Origin: Bryobacterales bacterium
Lineage (GTDB): Bacteria; Acidobacteriota; Terriglobia; Bryobacterales; Bryobacteraceae
Direction: 5' to 3'
Length of the DNA: 64,000 bases
Assembly: GCA_003167495.1 (NCBI GenBank)
Contig: PMSX01000245.1
Location: forward strand, 368-64,367
In this document: one piece after another, positions 24,278 through 34,192 of the stretch
How the letters are laid out: the number at the start of each line of letters is the position of its first letter
Numbering within the stretch: the stretch's first letter is position 1
Translations under genes and position numbers: made by a program
The notes under the pieces: generated by a model
The model's database searches: none
What the model was told of the DNA's origin: nothing
The model's input: the letters and a program-made list of their open reading frames with translations, nothing else

Positions 24278-27200
24278 CTAAAGACCTGGCCACATGGTGA
24301 AGTAGGCGTCTCCCTTGACAGAAATCCTCGCGTGCGACCAGTCGTGCTTGTCGTCGTTAGTTGAATCGAAAACTTTGCCGTCTTGCTCTAGCGCGTTCAC
24401 ACCGTTCCTCTCAAGGCTCATGACGACTACGTAACTGCCGGAAGCGTTGCCGATCCCGGTTAAGTCGAAGTCCTTGAGTTTTAGTGGCGGGGCCTTCTGT
24501 CCGTCAATCGTCTTCGTGACAGAAAGGTGCTTACTTTCCAAGGTGTACGTGATGTGGTTGTCGTTGTCGAGATAAACCTTCCATGACACTCTCTTCGCGT
24601 TGGCAGCCTTCGAGAAGAGGATCGTATTCTTTTTGTAAGGCGTTCTCAAAAGTATGAAGTCTTTTGCTTTACCCTCTCTCCCAGTGAACCAATTGCCGTT
24701 TTTGATAACGTCATTCGGGTCGAGAAAACTTTGATTTTCAAGCGTCCTCACGGGCTCCAGCACAAGCGAAATAGCTTTGGTAACTTTGGGCTCAATACTG
24801 ACAGGTATTCTGGATTGAAGATACTTGTCCGCATCGGCGGTGAACTCATAGGTGCCCGGCGGTAAAGAGATCGCTTTCGTCAGATCAGACACTGCGTGCT
24901 GTTCGTTGCTGCCGGATCGCACATAGTACACGCGAGCGTTGCCAGGGCTGACGGAGACTCTAGCGTATCCTGCTTCGGCGTCCAGCCTTCGTACGTCGGG
25001 CAAAGTGAGTGTTTTGCCCGCGTAGAAAGTCTGCGTGGAACTGAACGATTGATAGCCCGACTTGCTGACTTGGATCTCATGCAAACCGGGTTGGATTCCG
25101 TTATATGTCAAGCTGCCTTGATCGTTCAGTTCGCCGATAGCTGAGCCATCGGCAGACACAGCCGCATTAGGTTCGCCTCCGGAGATGACCAACGTTGCTA
25201 GAGGCGGCCCTGCCGGTACACTCGGCTTCATCTCGTAACGCCGATTGAAAGGAAAGCCTTTCTTGAGGGGAATGGAGAAATTCTCGTCGTTCATTCCGTC
25301 CGCTGTGAGCTTGCCCCGGTAGACGCCGGAAGTCGCCATCCACGTCCAAACTCCGGGCTTCCGCGGATGCGGCATCGGCTCGCCTTCGATGAACAGTCTG
25401 GCGTTGGCGGGAGTTACTGAAATGCTGATCTGTGTCAGATTCGGCGCGGCATTGAGTGAAATGCTGAGCGCGGGCGTGTGGGTCGCCCCGACGGTAAGAG
25501 GCTCTAGGCGGCTGCCATCGGCTATGTTGAAGCTGCCTGTGGCATCCTCAACATTGACCCTGAGCCCTTCTGCCGGAATGCGCTTCCGCTCTTGATCTGG
25601 TGGCGCCAATTGGCTCGAGGGATTTCCAGAATAGAGTATGGCTTCCTTGCCCAAACTGCTCGCAACCAGCAGGTCTTTGGTCCGGAGCGGGTCGACGACG
25701 GCAAGTTTGCCCGCGGCCATCGCATACCGAATCGTGAACAGCAGCTCGCCTCTTTTGTTTTTTACACTCACAACGTGTTGTTCTTCAGTTGTTGTTAAGG
25801 GAGAAACCGACGACCAGGTTCCGTCGTCCAGTTCTCCAACGCGCCGGTCGTCCAGCCAAACGCTGCCGGTAGGCTCAGACACGGAAACACTGATGTGGAG
25901 TGGTTCAGGGGCGAGTGAGAAATCCCAAGTCGGGCCGGTCACCTTCATGGCGGGATTCTCGATCGTCTGGTAGCCGAGGCGCGATACCGCGACTCGATGA
26001 GTCGAACCCTCGTCGAGAGTGAAAGTGGTGTTGTCTATCGGATTCCCATCTACCGTGATGTTCGCATCAGCTGGTGTCGTTCGAATCGTAATTTTGAGCT
26101 GCTTGGCGAACTGCTTCGCGGACGGCTTTGCAATAGGTTCTATTGGCGTCCGATTGTAGTACCAACTAGCGAGCCCAATCACGATGAGCGAAGCCAGCAA
26201 CCCTACCAGCAACCCCAATAAAACTCCGGTGAGATTGCGAGATTCGCCGCCAAAACGCGTCTTGACGTTCTGAAGCAGCAAGTTGCCGGTCTCCCGAATC
26301 TGTTTGCCGGCGGTCTGCCAGCGCGACGGTCCCATCGCTTTGGGAGGCGCAGGCTGAACAGGCGGACGCCCCACTGGTTTGATGGCAGGAGCGGGAGGCC
26401 GTGCGGCTTGATCGATCGGGTAAACAACGGTTTTGTCTTCAGGTAGCGTGCTAAACGCGTTCGCGGCAATGGTTCGCGGTTCCTCTTTCTGCAAACTGGT
26501 GAGCGTTTGCTGAAGACGGCCCTCGCCGGGATAAAGGGTAAGCCCCCGCTTGAGAACGTCGATGGCTTGGTTGCGGTCGGTGGTCTGCAACTGGCGCGCC
26601 TCGAGCACGGTCCGTTCAACGTAGTATTTCCTCTTGGCCTGAGTGATGAGTGCGATGACCTTCTTAACAGAGGGGTGTTCAGGATCGAGCCAGTCGGCTT
26701 CCGCGGCTAATGGTTCAGCCGCGGCGGGATCTATGTCGAGCAGAGCATGGGCGCGTTCAATCAGCAGATTGACGAGCGTGTTCAGAACAACAATATTCCG
26801 TTTGTCCAGATTTAGCGCCTTCCGCAGCAGGGCCACAGCCTGATCCAAATCGCCCGATGTCCGTCGCGTCTTCGCCTCTTCGAACAAACGATTGGCTTCC
26901 TGCGACTGTTCCAGCCCCTGGCGGGAAAGACGCAGCAGCGCCAATAATTCCGGATTTTGCGGAAACTCCAGCAAGCCGTCCTGGCTCAAGCGTTCGGCGT
27001 CGCCGTAGGCCGCATTGCCCAGGGCGCGATCTATTTTTTCAACCAGGCGCGACTTTTTCTCTTCTTCCCCTTGCTGCTCGCGGCGTCGTTCGAGTTGGTT
27101 GATTTCAAAATCGATGCCAGGGTATTGCGGATGAATATTCGCCAGCGTATTCCATTGCGCGATAGCCTCGGCAAACTGCCCCTGTTCCTCGTAATTGCGA

Positions 27201-29038
27201 GCCCGCGTGACGATAGAGGCGACAAGATCGCGCAGGTCGCGGGCGAGCGAGAGTTGCCGCGAAAATTGCCCTTCACTCGGATAGCGTTTGCAGGCTTCTT
27301 CTAGTAATCCAACCCGCCGGTCGAGATTCGGTTCCGTATCAACCGCGCGCCCAACCTCTGCTATATAAGCGGAGAGTTCCTGCCGCTGCGAATGCTCTAC
27401 CTTTAGCCGCAAGGCTTGAAACTGGGGATTTTGGGGATAGCGCGCCAGAATCTCGTCACACGTCTGCAACGACTTTTCGAAGTTCTTTTCGGAAAGATGG
27501 CGCTTTCCTTCTGAGTAAGCCTTATCGATCCGGTCGCGTTCGGTGCGCACATCATTGTAAAAAGCCTGGAACACTTTGTCGCGTTCGGGCACGGATGCGC
27601 CCGGCACATTGCGCGAGAGTTCCAGAAGTTTTTCGAGCTTGCTGAGTGCGGAACTGATTTCCCCATTTTGGTTGTGGCGCAGCGCATAGCTATAAAGGTG
27701 CTCTTTTTCGGCGCGTGCGGTTTCCACTTCTTTTTCGCGGGCGTCGACCTGCGCTTTTAAGCGTGCGGCTTCCGGATCGTCATACTTGAGATTGAAGACT
27801 TCCTTCAGAGCGCGGCGCGCTTCGCTAAAATCGTGCCGGTCGAGATGTTTCCGCGCCAGATCAAGCCATTCGGAAACCTGCTGCTGGCTGCGCTGCTGCT
27901 CGATCCGCTTGCGCAGCTTAATTGCATCGGAATTCTGCGGGTCGATTTTGAGGATTTCCTGAAGCTTTTCCAGCGCCAATGGTATTTCATCTTGCTCCAA
28001 GCGCGTTTGCGCAGCCTCGAACAATTGGCGTACTCTTTTTTGCTTGTTGTATTCGTCAATCTGCGAACGGAGGAGTGTGATGTCGGGATCGAGATTCCCT
28101 TCGGCCTCGAGTTCGGTCAGTATCTCTGAAGCAAAATCGGAATCGCCGCCAGTAAACGCTCTTTTTGCGCGGTCGATACGCGGGCGTATTTTGGCTGGAT
28201 CAAATCGTTCTACGTACTGGTGCTGGTGGGCCTTTTGCAGCGTCTCGGCAAACTCGCGCGCCGTGGCATAGCGGTGCATCGGTTGCTTGGCCATCGCTAC
28301 ATGCACGGACTTACCGACCAGTTGCGCGACTTTTGGATTTCGTTCCGAGATCGCCTGTGGAATAAAGTGCCGGACGGCCTCCACGGTGTCTTCAAACTTG
28401 GCGCGCTTGAAAGGCTGATGGCCTGTCAACGCTTCGTACGCTACAACACCTAATGCGAAAATATCGAAACTACGATTCGGCTGCGAAGAGCCGTCGATCT
28501 GTTCCGGCGCCATGTATTGCCAGGTGCCTTTTAATCCTGTAACCGACTTGTTCCCAATGGCGTGAACCAATCCGAAATCAATGATCTTGGCCGTATCGTC
28601 TTCCATGATGAAGATGTTGCTCGGCTTCAGATCGCGGTGAATCAGATCCTTTTCGTGCGCTGCCTGCAGTCCTTTACAAACTTGCGCCACCATGTTCACA
28701 ACAAACTCGCTGTTGAGGCGAGGGCTGGACGATTTGATGAGCGCCGCCAGCGTCGACCCCGGTAGCAACGGCATGATGAAGCACGGCTTCTTGACGCCGT
28801 TCTCTTCAATTTCATCGACATCGCGCACGTCGACTATATTGGGATGCACCAGCTTGCCCAGTTCCTCCCATTCGCGCTTGAACATATCGAGCGTGGCGGG
28901 ATCGGTGGCGTCGCGCAATGTTTTCAGGGCAACGTAACTGTTCGTGCGCGTGTCAAGCGCCCGGTAAACGATACCCATCCCGCCTTCGCCTAGAAGTTCT
29001 TTCAGCTCGTATCTGCTAGCCGCGGCATTTGCGGGCAT
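24278..29038 (-). CDS. Giant Ser/Thr protein kinase with TPR, transmembrane and PEGA domains
   Basis: About 1586 residues. The N-terminal Hanks kinase has the G-loop LGEGGMGIVYRALD, Lys in VALKTL, HRDLKPSNIF and DFG (IIDFGLVHA), so it should be active. A long TPR-like helical region follows (about residues 300-850), then a Pro-rich linker, one membrane span (LLGLLVGLLASLIVIGLASW), and an extracytoplasmic part with at least four PEGA-like beta repeats (for example ITIRTTPADANITVDGNPID and RVSVSPGNARVYY) and a final jelly-roll-like segment. The start at 29038 is the first ATG next to the kinase fold. It probably senses the envelope and signals by phosphorylation. Isolated gene, length well above common PknB types. 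Confidence 0.9.
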   Translation of the reverse strand: MPANAAASRYELKELLGEGGMGIVYRALDTRTNSYVALKTLRDATDPATLDMFKREWEELGKLVHPNIVDVRDVDEIEENGVKKPCFIMPLLPGSTLAALIKSSSPRLNSEFVVNMVAQVCKGLQAAHEKDLIHRDLKPSNIFIMEDDTAKIIDFGLVHAIGNKSVTGLKGTWQYMAPEQIDGSSQPNRSFDIFALGVVAYEALTGHQPFKRAKFEDTVEAVRHFIPQAISERNPKVAQLVGKSVHVAMAKQPMHRYATAREFAETLQKAHQHQYVERFDPAKIRPRIDRAKRAFTGGDSDFASEILTELEAEGNLDPDITLLRSQIDEYNKQKRVRQLFEAAQTRLEQDEIPLALEKLQEILKIDPQNSDAIKLRKRIEQQRSQQQVSEWLDLARKHLDRHDFSEARRALKEVFNLKYDDPEAARLKAQVDAREKEVETARAEKEHLYSYALRHNQNGEISSALSKLEKLLELSRNVPGASVPERDKVFQAFYNDVRTERDRIDKAYSEGKRHLSEKNFEKSLQTCDEILARYPQNPQFQALRLKVEHSQRQELSAYIAEVGRAVDTEPNLDRRVGLLEEACKRYPSEGQFSRQLSLARDLRDLVASIVTRARNYEEQGQFAEAIAQWNTLANIHPQYPGIDFEINQLERRREQQGEEEKKSRLVEKIDRALGNAAYGDAERLSQDGLLEFPQNPELLALLRLSRQGLEQSQEANRLFEEAKTRRTSGDLDQAVALLRKALNLDKRNIVVLNTLVNLLIERAHALLDIDPAAAEPLAAEADWLDPEHPSVKKVIALITQAKRKYYVERTVLEARQLQTTDRNQAIDVLKRGLTLYPGEGRLQQTLTSLQKEEPRTIAANAFSTLPEDKTVVYPIDQAARPPAPAIKPVGRPPVQPAPPKAMGPSRWQTAGKQIRETGNLLLQNVKTRFGGESRNLTGVLLGLLVGLLASLIVIGLASWYYNRTPIEPIAKPSAKQFAKQLKITIRTTPADANITVDGNPIDNTTFTLDEGSTHRVAVSRLGYQTIENPAMKVTGPTWDFSLAPEPLHISVSVSEPTGSVWLDDRRVGELDDGTWSSVSPLTTTEEQHVVSVKNKRGELLFTIRYAMAAGKLAVVDPLRTKDLLVASSLGKEAILYSGNPSSQLAPPDQERKRIPAEGLRVNVEDATGSFNIADGSRLEPLTVGATHTPALSISLNAAPNLTQISISVTPANARLFIEGEPMPHPRKPGVWTWMATSGVYRGKLTADGMNDENFSIPLKKGFPFNRRYEMKPSVPAGPPLATLVISGGEPNAAVSADGSAIGELNDQGSLTYNGIQPGLHEIQVSKSGYQSFSSTQTFYAGKTLTLPDVRRLDAEAGYARVSVSPGNARVYYVRSGSNEQHAVSDLTKAISLPPGTYEFTADADKYLQSRIPVSIEPKVTKAISLVLEPVRTLENQSFLDPNDVIKNGNWFTGREGKAKDFILLRTPYKKNTILFSKAANAKRVSWKVYLDNDNHITYTLESKHLSVTKTIDGQKAPPLKLKDFDLTGIGNASGSYVVVMSLERNGVNALEQDGKVFDSTNDDKHDWSHARISVKGDAYFTMWPGL

Positions 29039-29212
29039 TGGTTTGGGTCTGCCTTTAAGATTTAACAGTTTGAAAGGGCAACTTGCTGACCAAAGTAAGT
29101 TTGTGCGTTTATTGGTATTTGCGCCATTTAGTGTTATCCATTTTGGCTTAAGTACGTTAACTGAATGGATAACTTTGCGCCGTTTCTTCGCCGCTGGCCA
29201 GACCATCTGTTG

Positions 29213-29262
29213 TTGACACGGGCTCTATTACGCGGTACGTTACTACGTAAGACGTAATAAAA
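29213..29262 (+). promoter_or_regulatory. Promoter and likely operator of the PadR gene
   Basis: TTGACA (29213-29218), 17 bases, TACGTT (29236-29241). Overlapping and downstream is a set of ACGT-centred repeats, ACGTTACTACGTAAGACGT (29238-29256), including TTAC-TAC-GTAA, fitting a PadR autorepression site. The ATG at 29263 has no Shine-Dalgarno and would follow a leader of about 15 bases. Confidence 0.6.
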
Positions 29263-29550
29263 ATGTCTGACCCTACACTTCTCGTCCTCGCCAGCCTCGC
29301 CGACGGCGACAAGCACGGTTACGCCATGATGCAAGACATCGAACAGTTTGCCGGTGTCCGCCTCGGTCCCGGCACCCTCTACGGCGCCATCACACGCTTG
29401 GAACAACAAAAGTGGATCCGTCCCGTTCCCTCCGATGATCGCCGCCAGCCCTATCGAATCACCGCCGAAGGCCGTGCCCACCTCACCGATCTGTTGCAAC
29501 AACTCGATCAAGTTGTCAGAGCCGGTTTAAGGAGACTCAAACACGCATGA
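29263..29550 (+). CDS. PadR family transcriptional regulator
   Basis: The 95-residue winged-helix protein has the PadR pattern LVLASLADGDKHGYAMMQDI, then LGPGTLYGAITRLEQQKWIR and YRITAEGRAHL. In acidobacteria such regulators precede membrane or MacB-like permease genes. It overlaps the next gene by ATGA. Autoregulation is suggested by the palindromes over its promoter. The ligand is unknown. Confidence 0.93.
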   Translation: MSDPTLLVLASLADGDKHGYAMMQDIEQFAGVRLGPGTLYGAITRLEQQKWIRPVPSDDRRQPYRITAEGRAHLTDLLQQLDQVVRAGLRRLKHA

Positions 29551-30290
29551 ATCGCTCAATGAGACTCTTCGCACGGCTCTATCCCGCATCTTGGCGTAAC
29601 CGCTATGAAGCCGAGTTCAACGCGCTTCTCGAAAACGTCGACCCCAGTTGGCGGACGTCCCTCGACATTTTGAAAGGCGCGGTTGCCATGCAACTACGAA
29701 CGTTCAGCTTTCGGAAACTAATCGCCGCCGCCTGCTTGAGCGGCCTCCTGGTGGCGCTAGGCCTATGGATTGCCACGCCGAAGCGATTTTCTTCAGAAGC
29801 CATCATCGACATTTCTTCACCGTCAGCAGATGAAAAAGTTGTGTCCCAATATGTCAACCGCTTTGTCATGAACCAACTGAGTCGTTCGGTGCTCAAGGAG
29901 TTCATAGAAAAGCGTAAACTTTACCCACGAGAACGAGCAAAGCGGCCGCTTGAAGAAGTTGTTGAAGAGATGCGTCGGAACATTTTCGCGACTCACCACC
30001 GTGATTATCCGTCGAAAATCTTTATCATTTTCTCCTATGAGGATCCGATTACTGCTCAGCGTGTGACCGGGGACTTGGTGTCGAAGTTCATGGAGTATGG
30101 AATGGAAAACTACCTTAGGGCCGGACAGATCGATTATCGTTCGTTCACCCTTGAACTGTCAGACGCCCCAACCCTCCCAACTGTCCCTTCCAGCCCCAAG
30201 CCCCTTCCGATCATCGTTGCTGGACTCGCGGCGGGACTCGTGGTCGGCCTTTCGCTAGCCCTTTTCCGCCACTCTCCCAAGCCCGCTTGA
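29547..30290 (+). CDS. Membrane protein with Wzz-like topology, partner of PadR
   Basis: The 247-residue protein starts with the cytosolic motif RLYPASWRNRYEAEFNALLE, found at the start of many PadR-linked acidobacterial membrane proteins, then a membrane span (IAAACLSGLLVALGLWIA), an extracytoplasmic alpha/beta region (RFSSEAIIDI onward), a Pro-rich stretch and a second span (IIVAGLAAGLVVGLSLALF). Two terminal helices flanking a periplasmic domain resemble polysaccharide co-polymerase (Wzz) architecture, an inference from topology. It is translationally coupled to padR by ATGA. Confidence 0.75.
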   Translation: MNRSMRLFARLYPASWRNRYEAEFNALLENVDPSWRTSLDILKGAVAMQLRTFSFRKLIAAACLSGLLVALGLWIATPKRFSSEAIIDISSPSADEKVVSQYVNRFVMNQLSRSVLKEFIEKRKLYPRERAKRPLEEVVEEMRRNIFATHHRDYPSKIFIIFSYEDPITAQRVTGDLVSKFMEYGMENYLRAGQIDYRSFTLELSDAPTLPTVPSSPKPLPIIVAGLAAGLVVGLSLALFRHSPKPA

Positions 30291-30324
30291 AGCCTTCCCC
30301 CCTTCTTTCGCATCCAAACGCGAT

Positions 30325-31350
30325 ATGGACTATCGCCAACTCGGCCACTCCGGCCTCAAAGTTTCTTCACTCAGTTTCGGCGCAGGCACCTTCGGTGGCA
30401 GCGGCGACTTTTTCAAAGCCTGGGGTCAAACCGATGTTCCAGGTGCCAAACGCATTGTCGACATCTGCCTCGACGCGGGCGTCAATCTGTTCGACACAGC
30501 CGACGTTTACTCCCGCGGCCTCTCCGAAGAAATCCTTGGCGAAGCCATTCAAGGCAAGCGCGATCAACTCCTCATCTCCAGCAAAGCCACTTTCCGCATG
30601 GGTGACGGTCCTAACGACCTCGGCTCCTCCCGCTATCACCTCATCCGCTCTTGCGAACAAAGTCTCAAGCGCCTCAAAACCGACCGCATCGACATCTATC
30701 ACCTCCACGGCTTCGACGCCACCACTCCTGTCGACGAAAGCATCGAAGCCCTCGACTCACTCGTCAAAACGGGTAAGGTTCGTTACATCGCCTGCTCCAA
30801 TTTCTCCGGCTGGCACCTCATGAAGTCACTCGCCGTTTCCGCGCGCTACGGTTGGGCCCGTTACGTCGCCCATCAGGTTTACTATTCTCTGGTCGGCCGC
30901 GAATACGAGTGGGAGTTAATGCCATTAGGTCTAGACCAGAAAGTCGGCGCGCTTGTCTGGAGTCCGCTCGGTTGGGGACGCCTCACCGGCAAAATCCGCC
31001 GCGGTCAGCCATTGCCGGCGGTCAGTCGCCTGCACCAGACTGCAGAACAAGGCCCGCAAATAGAGGACGAATATTTATACAAAGTTGTCGACGCCCTGGA
31101 TGCAGTAGCACAGGAGACCGGCAAGTCGGTTTCCCAAATCGCGCTCAACTGGCTCCTCGAAAGGCCCACTGTTTCGAGCCTGGTTCTCGGCGCGCGCACG
31201 GAAGAACAACTGAAAGAGAATCTTGGCGCAGTGGGTTGGAATCTCTCGCCAGATCAAATCAAGAGGTTAGATGCAGTTAGCGAATGTCCGCGCATTTACC
31301 CCTACTGGCATCAGGCGCAATTTATAGAACGGAATCCCCTGCCGGTTTAA
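30325..31350 (+). CDS. Aldo/keto reductase
   Basis: The 341-residue (alpha/beta)8 protein has the NADPH-reductase features MDYRQLGHSGLKVSSLSFGA, FDTADVYSRG (catalytic Asp and Tyr), SSKATF (Lys), DIYHLHGFD (His) and the cofactor end SLVLGARTEEQL. It belongs to the YajO/Tas-like AKR branch. It may reduce aldehydes or ketones; natural substrate unknown. Its 3' end overlaps the convergent glycosyltransferase gene by 29 bases. Confidence 0.93.
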   Translation: MDYRQLGHSGLKVSSLSFGAGTFGGSGDFFKAWGQTDVPGAKRIVDICLDAGVNLFDTADVYSRGLSEEILGEAIQGKRDQLLISSKATFRMGDGPNDLGSSRYHLIRSCEQSLKRLKTDRIDIYHLHGFDATTPVDESIEALDSLVKTGKVRYIACSNFSGWHLMKSLAVSARYGWARYVAHQVYYSLVGREYEWELMPLGLDQKVGALVWSPLGWGRLTGKIRRGQPLPAVSRLHQTAEQGPQIEDEYLYKVVDALDAVAQETGKSVSQIALNWLLERPTVSSLVLGARTEEQLKENLGAVGWNLSPDQIKRLDAVSECPRIYPYWHQAQFIERNPLPV

Positions 31351-32485
31351 GTTTCGCAATTTTCGCCAGAATCTCCGGTATCTCAAACACCGCGCGATTT
31401 TCCAATGCCGCCGCCTTTTCCTTCATCCTGCTCAGGTCGCCATTAGTTAGGGCCGTGCGCACCGCCTCTTCGATCGATGTCAAGTTGTCGAGCACCAAGC
31501 CCACGCCTTGTTCCGTGAGCCAATCCGCGTTGTAGCGTTCTTGTGGCAGCGTCCAGGCATTCCGTTCCACAAATACAGGTAGCTTCATCTTGATTGCCTC
31601 GGTGATACTCCCCGGTCCGGGCTTGCCGATGAAAAAATCGCACAAGCTCATGAAATAGGGGATTTCCCTGCTGAAACCCTCCAAGTGGATCTTGTTCCGC
31701 GTCTTGATCTCACGAATGCGCGTAAGGATCTTCTCATTCTTGCCGCAAATCATAATAAGCTGCAGATTGATAGAACTGTTGCCAACCCGCTCGGCGATCG
31801 ACGCCATTACGCTCGATCCTTCGCTGCCGAACATCACCATGCCGGTTGGCAGTTCGGGATCTAGCCCAATCCTTCGTAATTCTTCGGCCCGGTCTATCGT
31901 CTGTGGAGCATAAAACTGTGGACGCAAAATCATCCCGCTCGTCCGAAACACACGCTCCGCCGTATAGCCCGCGCCTAACGCCTGCTGAACTGCCTTATCC
32001 GTTCCACAAATCAAATATTGCTGCTGTTTTTCAATCCAAAAATGCGGCGGGTAATCCGCCATGTCCGTCAAAATCGTCACCAGCGGCACTTCCGGCAGCG
32101 CCCGCCGCAAACTTTCGAATATGGCCCTGTTGAAATTCGGCACCACCGATACCACCATCTCCGGCTGCCGTTCGGTCCAAGTTTTCGTTAGCAGCTTAAC
32201 CTGCGCCGGGTGATACAGTCGAATCACCCAGTGCATCATTGGCAGTAAGTATTCCGAGCCTAACGTCCAGCCCTTCGCCAGAGCCAGATTGTAGATATCT
32301 TCCAGCCGGATGCCGGTAACTTTGCGAAAAACGTCCAAGCTGTCTAGGATCTCCTGCAAATTGACCAGCCGAACTTGCCAGGACGGGCGAGTGTTCCCGA
32401 TGACACTTTCAAGTGCCATGGCAGCGCTACGGTGTCCCCCACCGGCGTTGAAATAGATTAGATCGAGCTTCAGATTTTCGGGCAA
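31322..32485 (-). CDS. MGDG-synthase-like glycosyltransferase (GT28 type)
   Basis: The 387-residue protein has the monogalactosyldiacylglycerol-synthase N-terminal motif IYFNAGGGHRSAAMAL and a C-terminal GT-B donor site (FIGKPGPGSITEAIKMKLPV). These enzymes transfer a hexose from UDP-sugar to diacylglycerol or similar lipids, on the inner membrane face. The start is uncertain: the frame opens at TTG 32485, with an in-frame stop two codons upstream and GGAG only one base away. No better start is available without losing the first strand. Acceptor and sugar are unknown. Confidence 0.85.
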   Translation of the reverse strand: MPENLKLDLIYFNAGGGHRSAAMALESVIGNTRPSWQVRLVNLQEILDSLDVFRKVTGIRLEDIYNLALAKGWTLGSEYLLPMMHWVIRLYHPAQVKLLTKTWTERQPEMVVSVVPNFNRAIFESLRRALPEVPLVTILTDMADYPPHFWIEKQQQYLICGTDKAVQQALGAGYTAERVFRTSGMILRPQFYAPQTIDRAEELRRIGLDPELPTGMVMFGSEGSSVMASIAERVGNSSINLQLIMICGKNEKILTRIREIKTRNKIHLEGFSREIPYFMSLCDFFIGKPGPGSITEAIKMKLPVFVERNAWTLPQERYNADWLTEQGVGLVLDNLTSIEEAVRTALTNGDLSRMKEKAAALENRAVFEIPEILAKIAKLKPAGDSVL

Positions 32486-32641
32486 CTCCTATAGTAATTG
32501 GCACAGAGCCGCACAAAACAAGAACCTTCACCAATGTTTTGCCAAGCTGTCATAGCGCTGTAACCATTTCGGCCTTACAAATGGGGTACGAGGAAGAAAA
32601 GCTATGCTTTTTCACGTAGACTGGTGTGAGAGGCCGTTGAT

Positions 32642-33178
32642 ATGACGGCTCACCACAGCATGCTCCAATTTATTGCCACGCGCGATCACAGAATCATGCG
32701 TAAGGTCAATAAATGGCCTGCGCCTAAATGGATCCGGTTGTGGGCCATTGCCGCGACCCGGGCGGGCGACGGCTGGCTCTGGTATTTGATAGGTCTCGCC
32801 GTCCTGCTGTTTGGCGGAGAAGATCGTCTCACGGCCACTGCCTCGGCCGGTTCTGCGGCACTTGTGGGAATCGGCGTGTTTATGTCGGTAAAAAAGATTT
32901 CCGGCCGCAAGCGTCCCTGCGAAATTGAGCCCCACTGCTGGGCTACTTTACTGCCGCCCGACCAGTTTTCCTTCCCTTCAGGCCATACCATCACCGCTTT
33001 TGCCGTGGCTGTGGGAATCAGCCTCTTCTACCCGCTAATGGCACCCGCTCTGCTCTTTTGCGCCCTCAGCATTGCCGTTTCGCGCATCCTGCTGGGCATG
33101 CACTTCGTGAGCGATGTGGTGGCCGGCGCTTTCATCGGTACCGCACTGGCCTACGCCAGCTATAGCGTTTTCGCGTAG
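32642..33178 (+). CDS. PAP2 superfamily phosphatase
   Basis: The 178-residue membrane protein has the three PAP2 motifs: KKISGRKRP, the PSGH of FSFPSGHTITAF, and SRILLGMHFVSDVVAG, with four or five spans. It should dephosphorylate a lipid phosphate such as undecaprenyl pyrophosphate or phosphatidic acid. All catalytic residues are present. It lies 157 bases from the divergent lipid glycosyltransferase, suggesting envelope lipid metabolism. Confidence 0.92.
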   Translation: MTAHHSMLQFIATRDHRIMRKVNKWPAPKWIRLWAIAATRAGDGWLWYLIGLAVLLFGGEDRLTATASAGSAALVGIGVFMSVKKISGRKRPCEIEPHCWATLLPPDQFSFPSGHTITAFAVAVGISLFYPLMAPALLFCALSIAVSRILLGMHFVSDVVAGAFIGTALAYASYSVFA

Positions 33179-33221
33179 CTTCGGCAAGCTAGTATGAAGG
33201 CTAGGCGGCCCAAATCAGTTC

Positions 33222-34136
33222 ATGCTACGCAGTTCTCTCCTTTATTTGTCCGAACAATCCTGGCTTCGTAACTGGATGGAGACATCCGCCGCATCGCGCA
33301 AGCTGACTTCGCGGTTTGTTGCCGGGCAAACGCTAAGCGATGGCATAACCGTCTTGCGCAAGCTGGCGGCCGAAAAAACCCTCGGAACCCTCGATTGTTT
33401 GGGCGAAAATGTTGAATCCACGGAAGATGCGGCAGCCTCACGAGACGCATACCTAGCTGCGCTATCTGAAATTGAAGCCGCGAAATTGCCCGCCACTGTT
33501 TCCATCAAACTCACCCAATTCGGTTTAGATCTCTCGCCGGAAGTCTGTGAAACCAATGTCCTTGCCTTGGTTCAACGCGCCAAATCAATGCAAAGCCGCG
33601 TCGAAGTCGATATGGAATCGAGCGACTATACCGACCGCACTTTGGACCTGGTTAAGCGCATGCAAGAGCTTTTTTCGGGCCATGTCCGGGCCGTCATTCA
33701 GGCATATCTGTTTCGAAGTGAGGCCGATATTCGCATGCTTTCCAGCCTGAGAATCCCGGTTCGCCTGTGTAAAGGCGCGTATCGTGAGTCCGCCTCCGTC
33801 GCTTACGAGCAGAAAACCGATGTGGATGCCAATTACGTCAAGCTGATGAAACTCTTGCTGGCCGAAGGAACCGATCCGGCTACAGCAAGCCACGATGAGA
33901 GGATCATCGACGAAGCGCTACGTCATATAGGGGAACAAAAACTCGATCCCGAACGTTTTGAGTTTCAGATGCTCTATGGTATACGGCGAGACTTGCAGCG
34001 CAAATTGGTTTCGCAAGGCTTTCGCTTACGGCTCTATGTGCCGTATGGCGATGCATGGTATCCGTACTTCATGCGGCGGCTCGCCGAGCGGCCGGCAAAT
34101 CTTATCTTTCTCGCCAAGAATCTCGTCCGCAGCTAA
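33222..34136 (+). CDS. putA: Proline dehydrogenase (monofunctional)
   Basis: The 304-residue FAD enzyme has a PRODH barrel: TVSIKLTQFGLDLSPE, the RLCKGAYRES segment, and the C-terminal EFQMLYGIRRDLQRKLVSQG with RLRLYVPYGDAWYPYFMRRL that binds flavin and substrate. It oxidises proline to pyrroline-5-carboxylate. Length fits the short single-domain type; the aldehyde dehydrogenase partner is not in the window. The symbol is a family label, not a bifunctional PutA. Confidence 0.93.
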   Translation: MLRSSLLYLSEQSWLRNWMETSAASRKLTSRFVAGQTLSDGITVLRKLAAEKTLGTLDCLGENVESTEDAAASRDAYLAALSEIEAAKLPATVSIKLTQFGLDLSPEVCETNVLALVQRAKSMQSRVEVDMESSDYTDRTLDLVKRMQELFSGHVRAVIQAYLFRSEADIRMLSSLRIPVRLCKGAYRESASVAYEQKTDVDANYVKLMKLLLAEGTDPATASHDERIIDEALRHIGEQKLDPERFEFQMLYGIRRDLQRKLVSQGFRLRLYVPYGDAWYPYFMRRLAERPANLIFLAKNLVRS

Positions 34137-34192
34137 AACGAATCTGGTTTTTTGGCAACTCTGTTCCAACGAAGGGAGTCCAACAGACTGAG

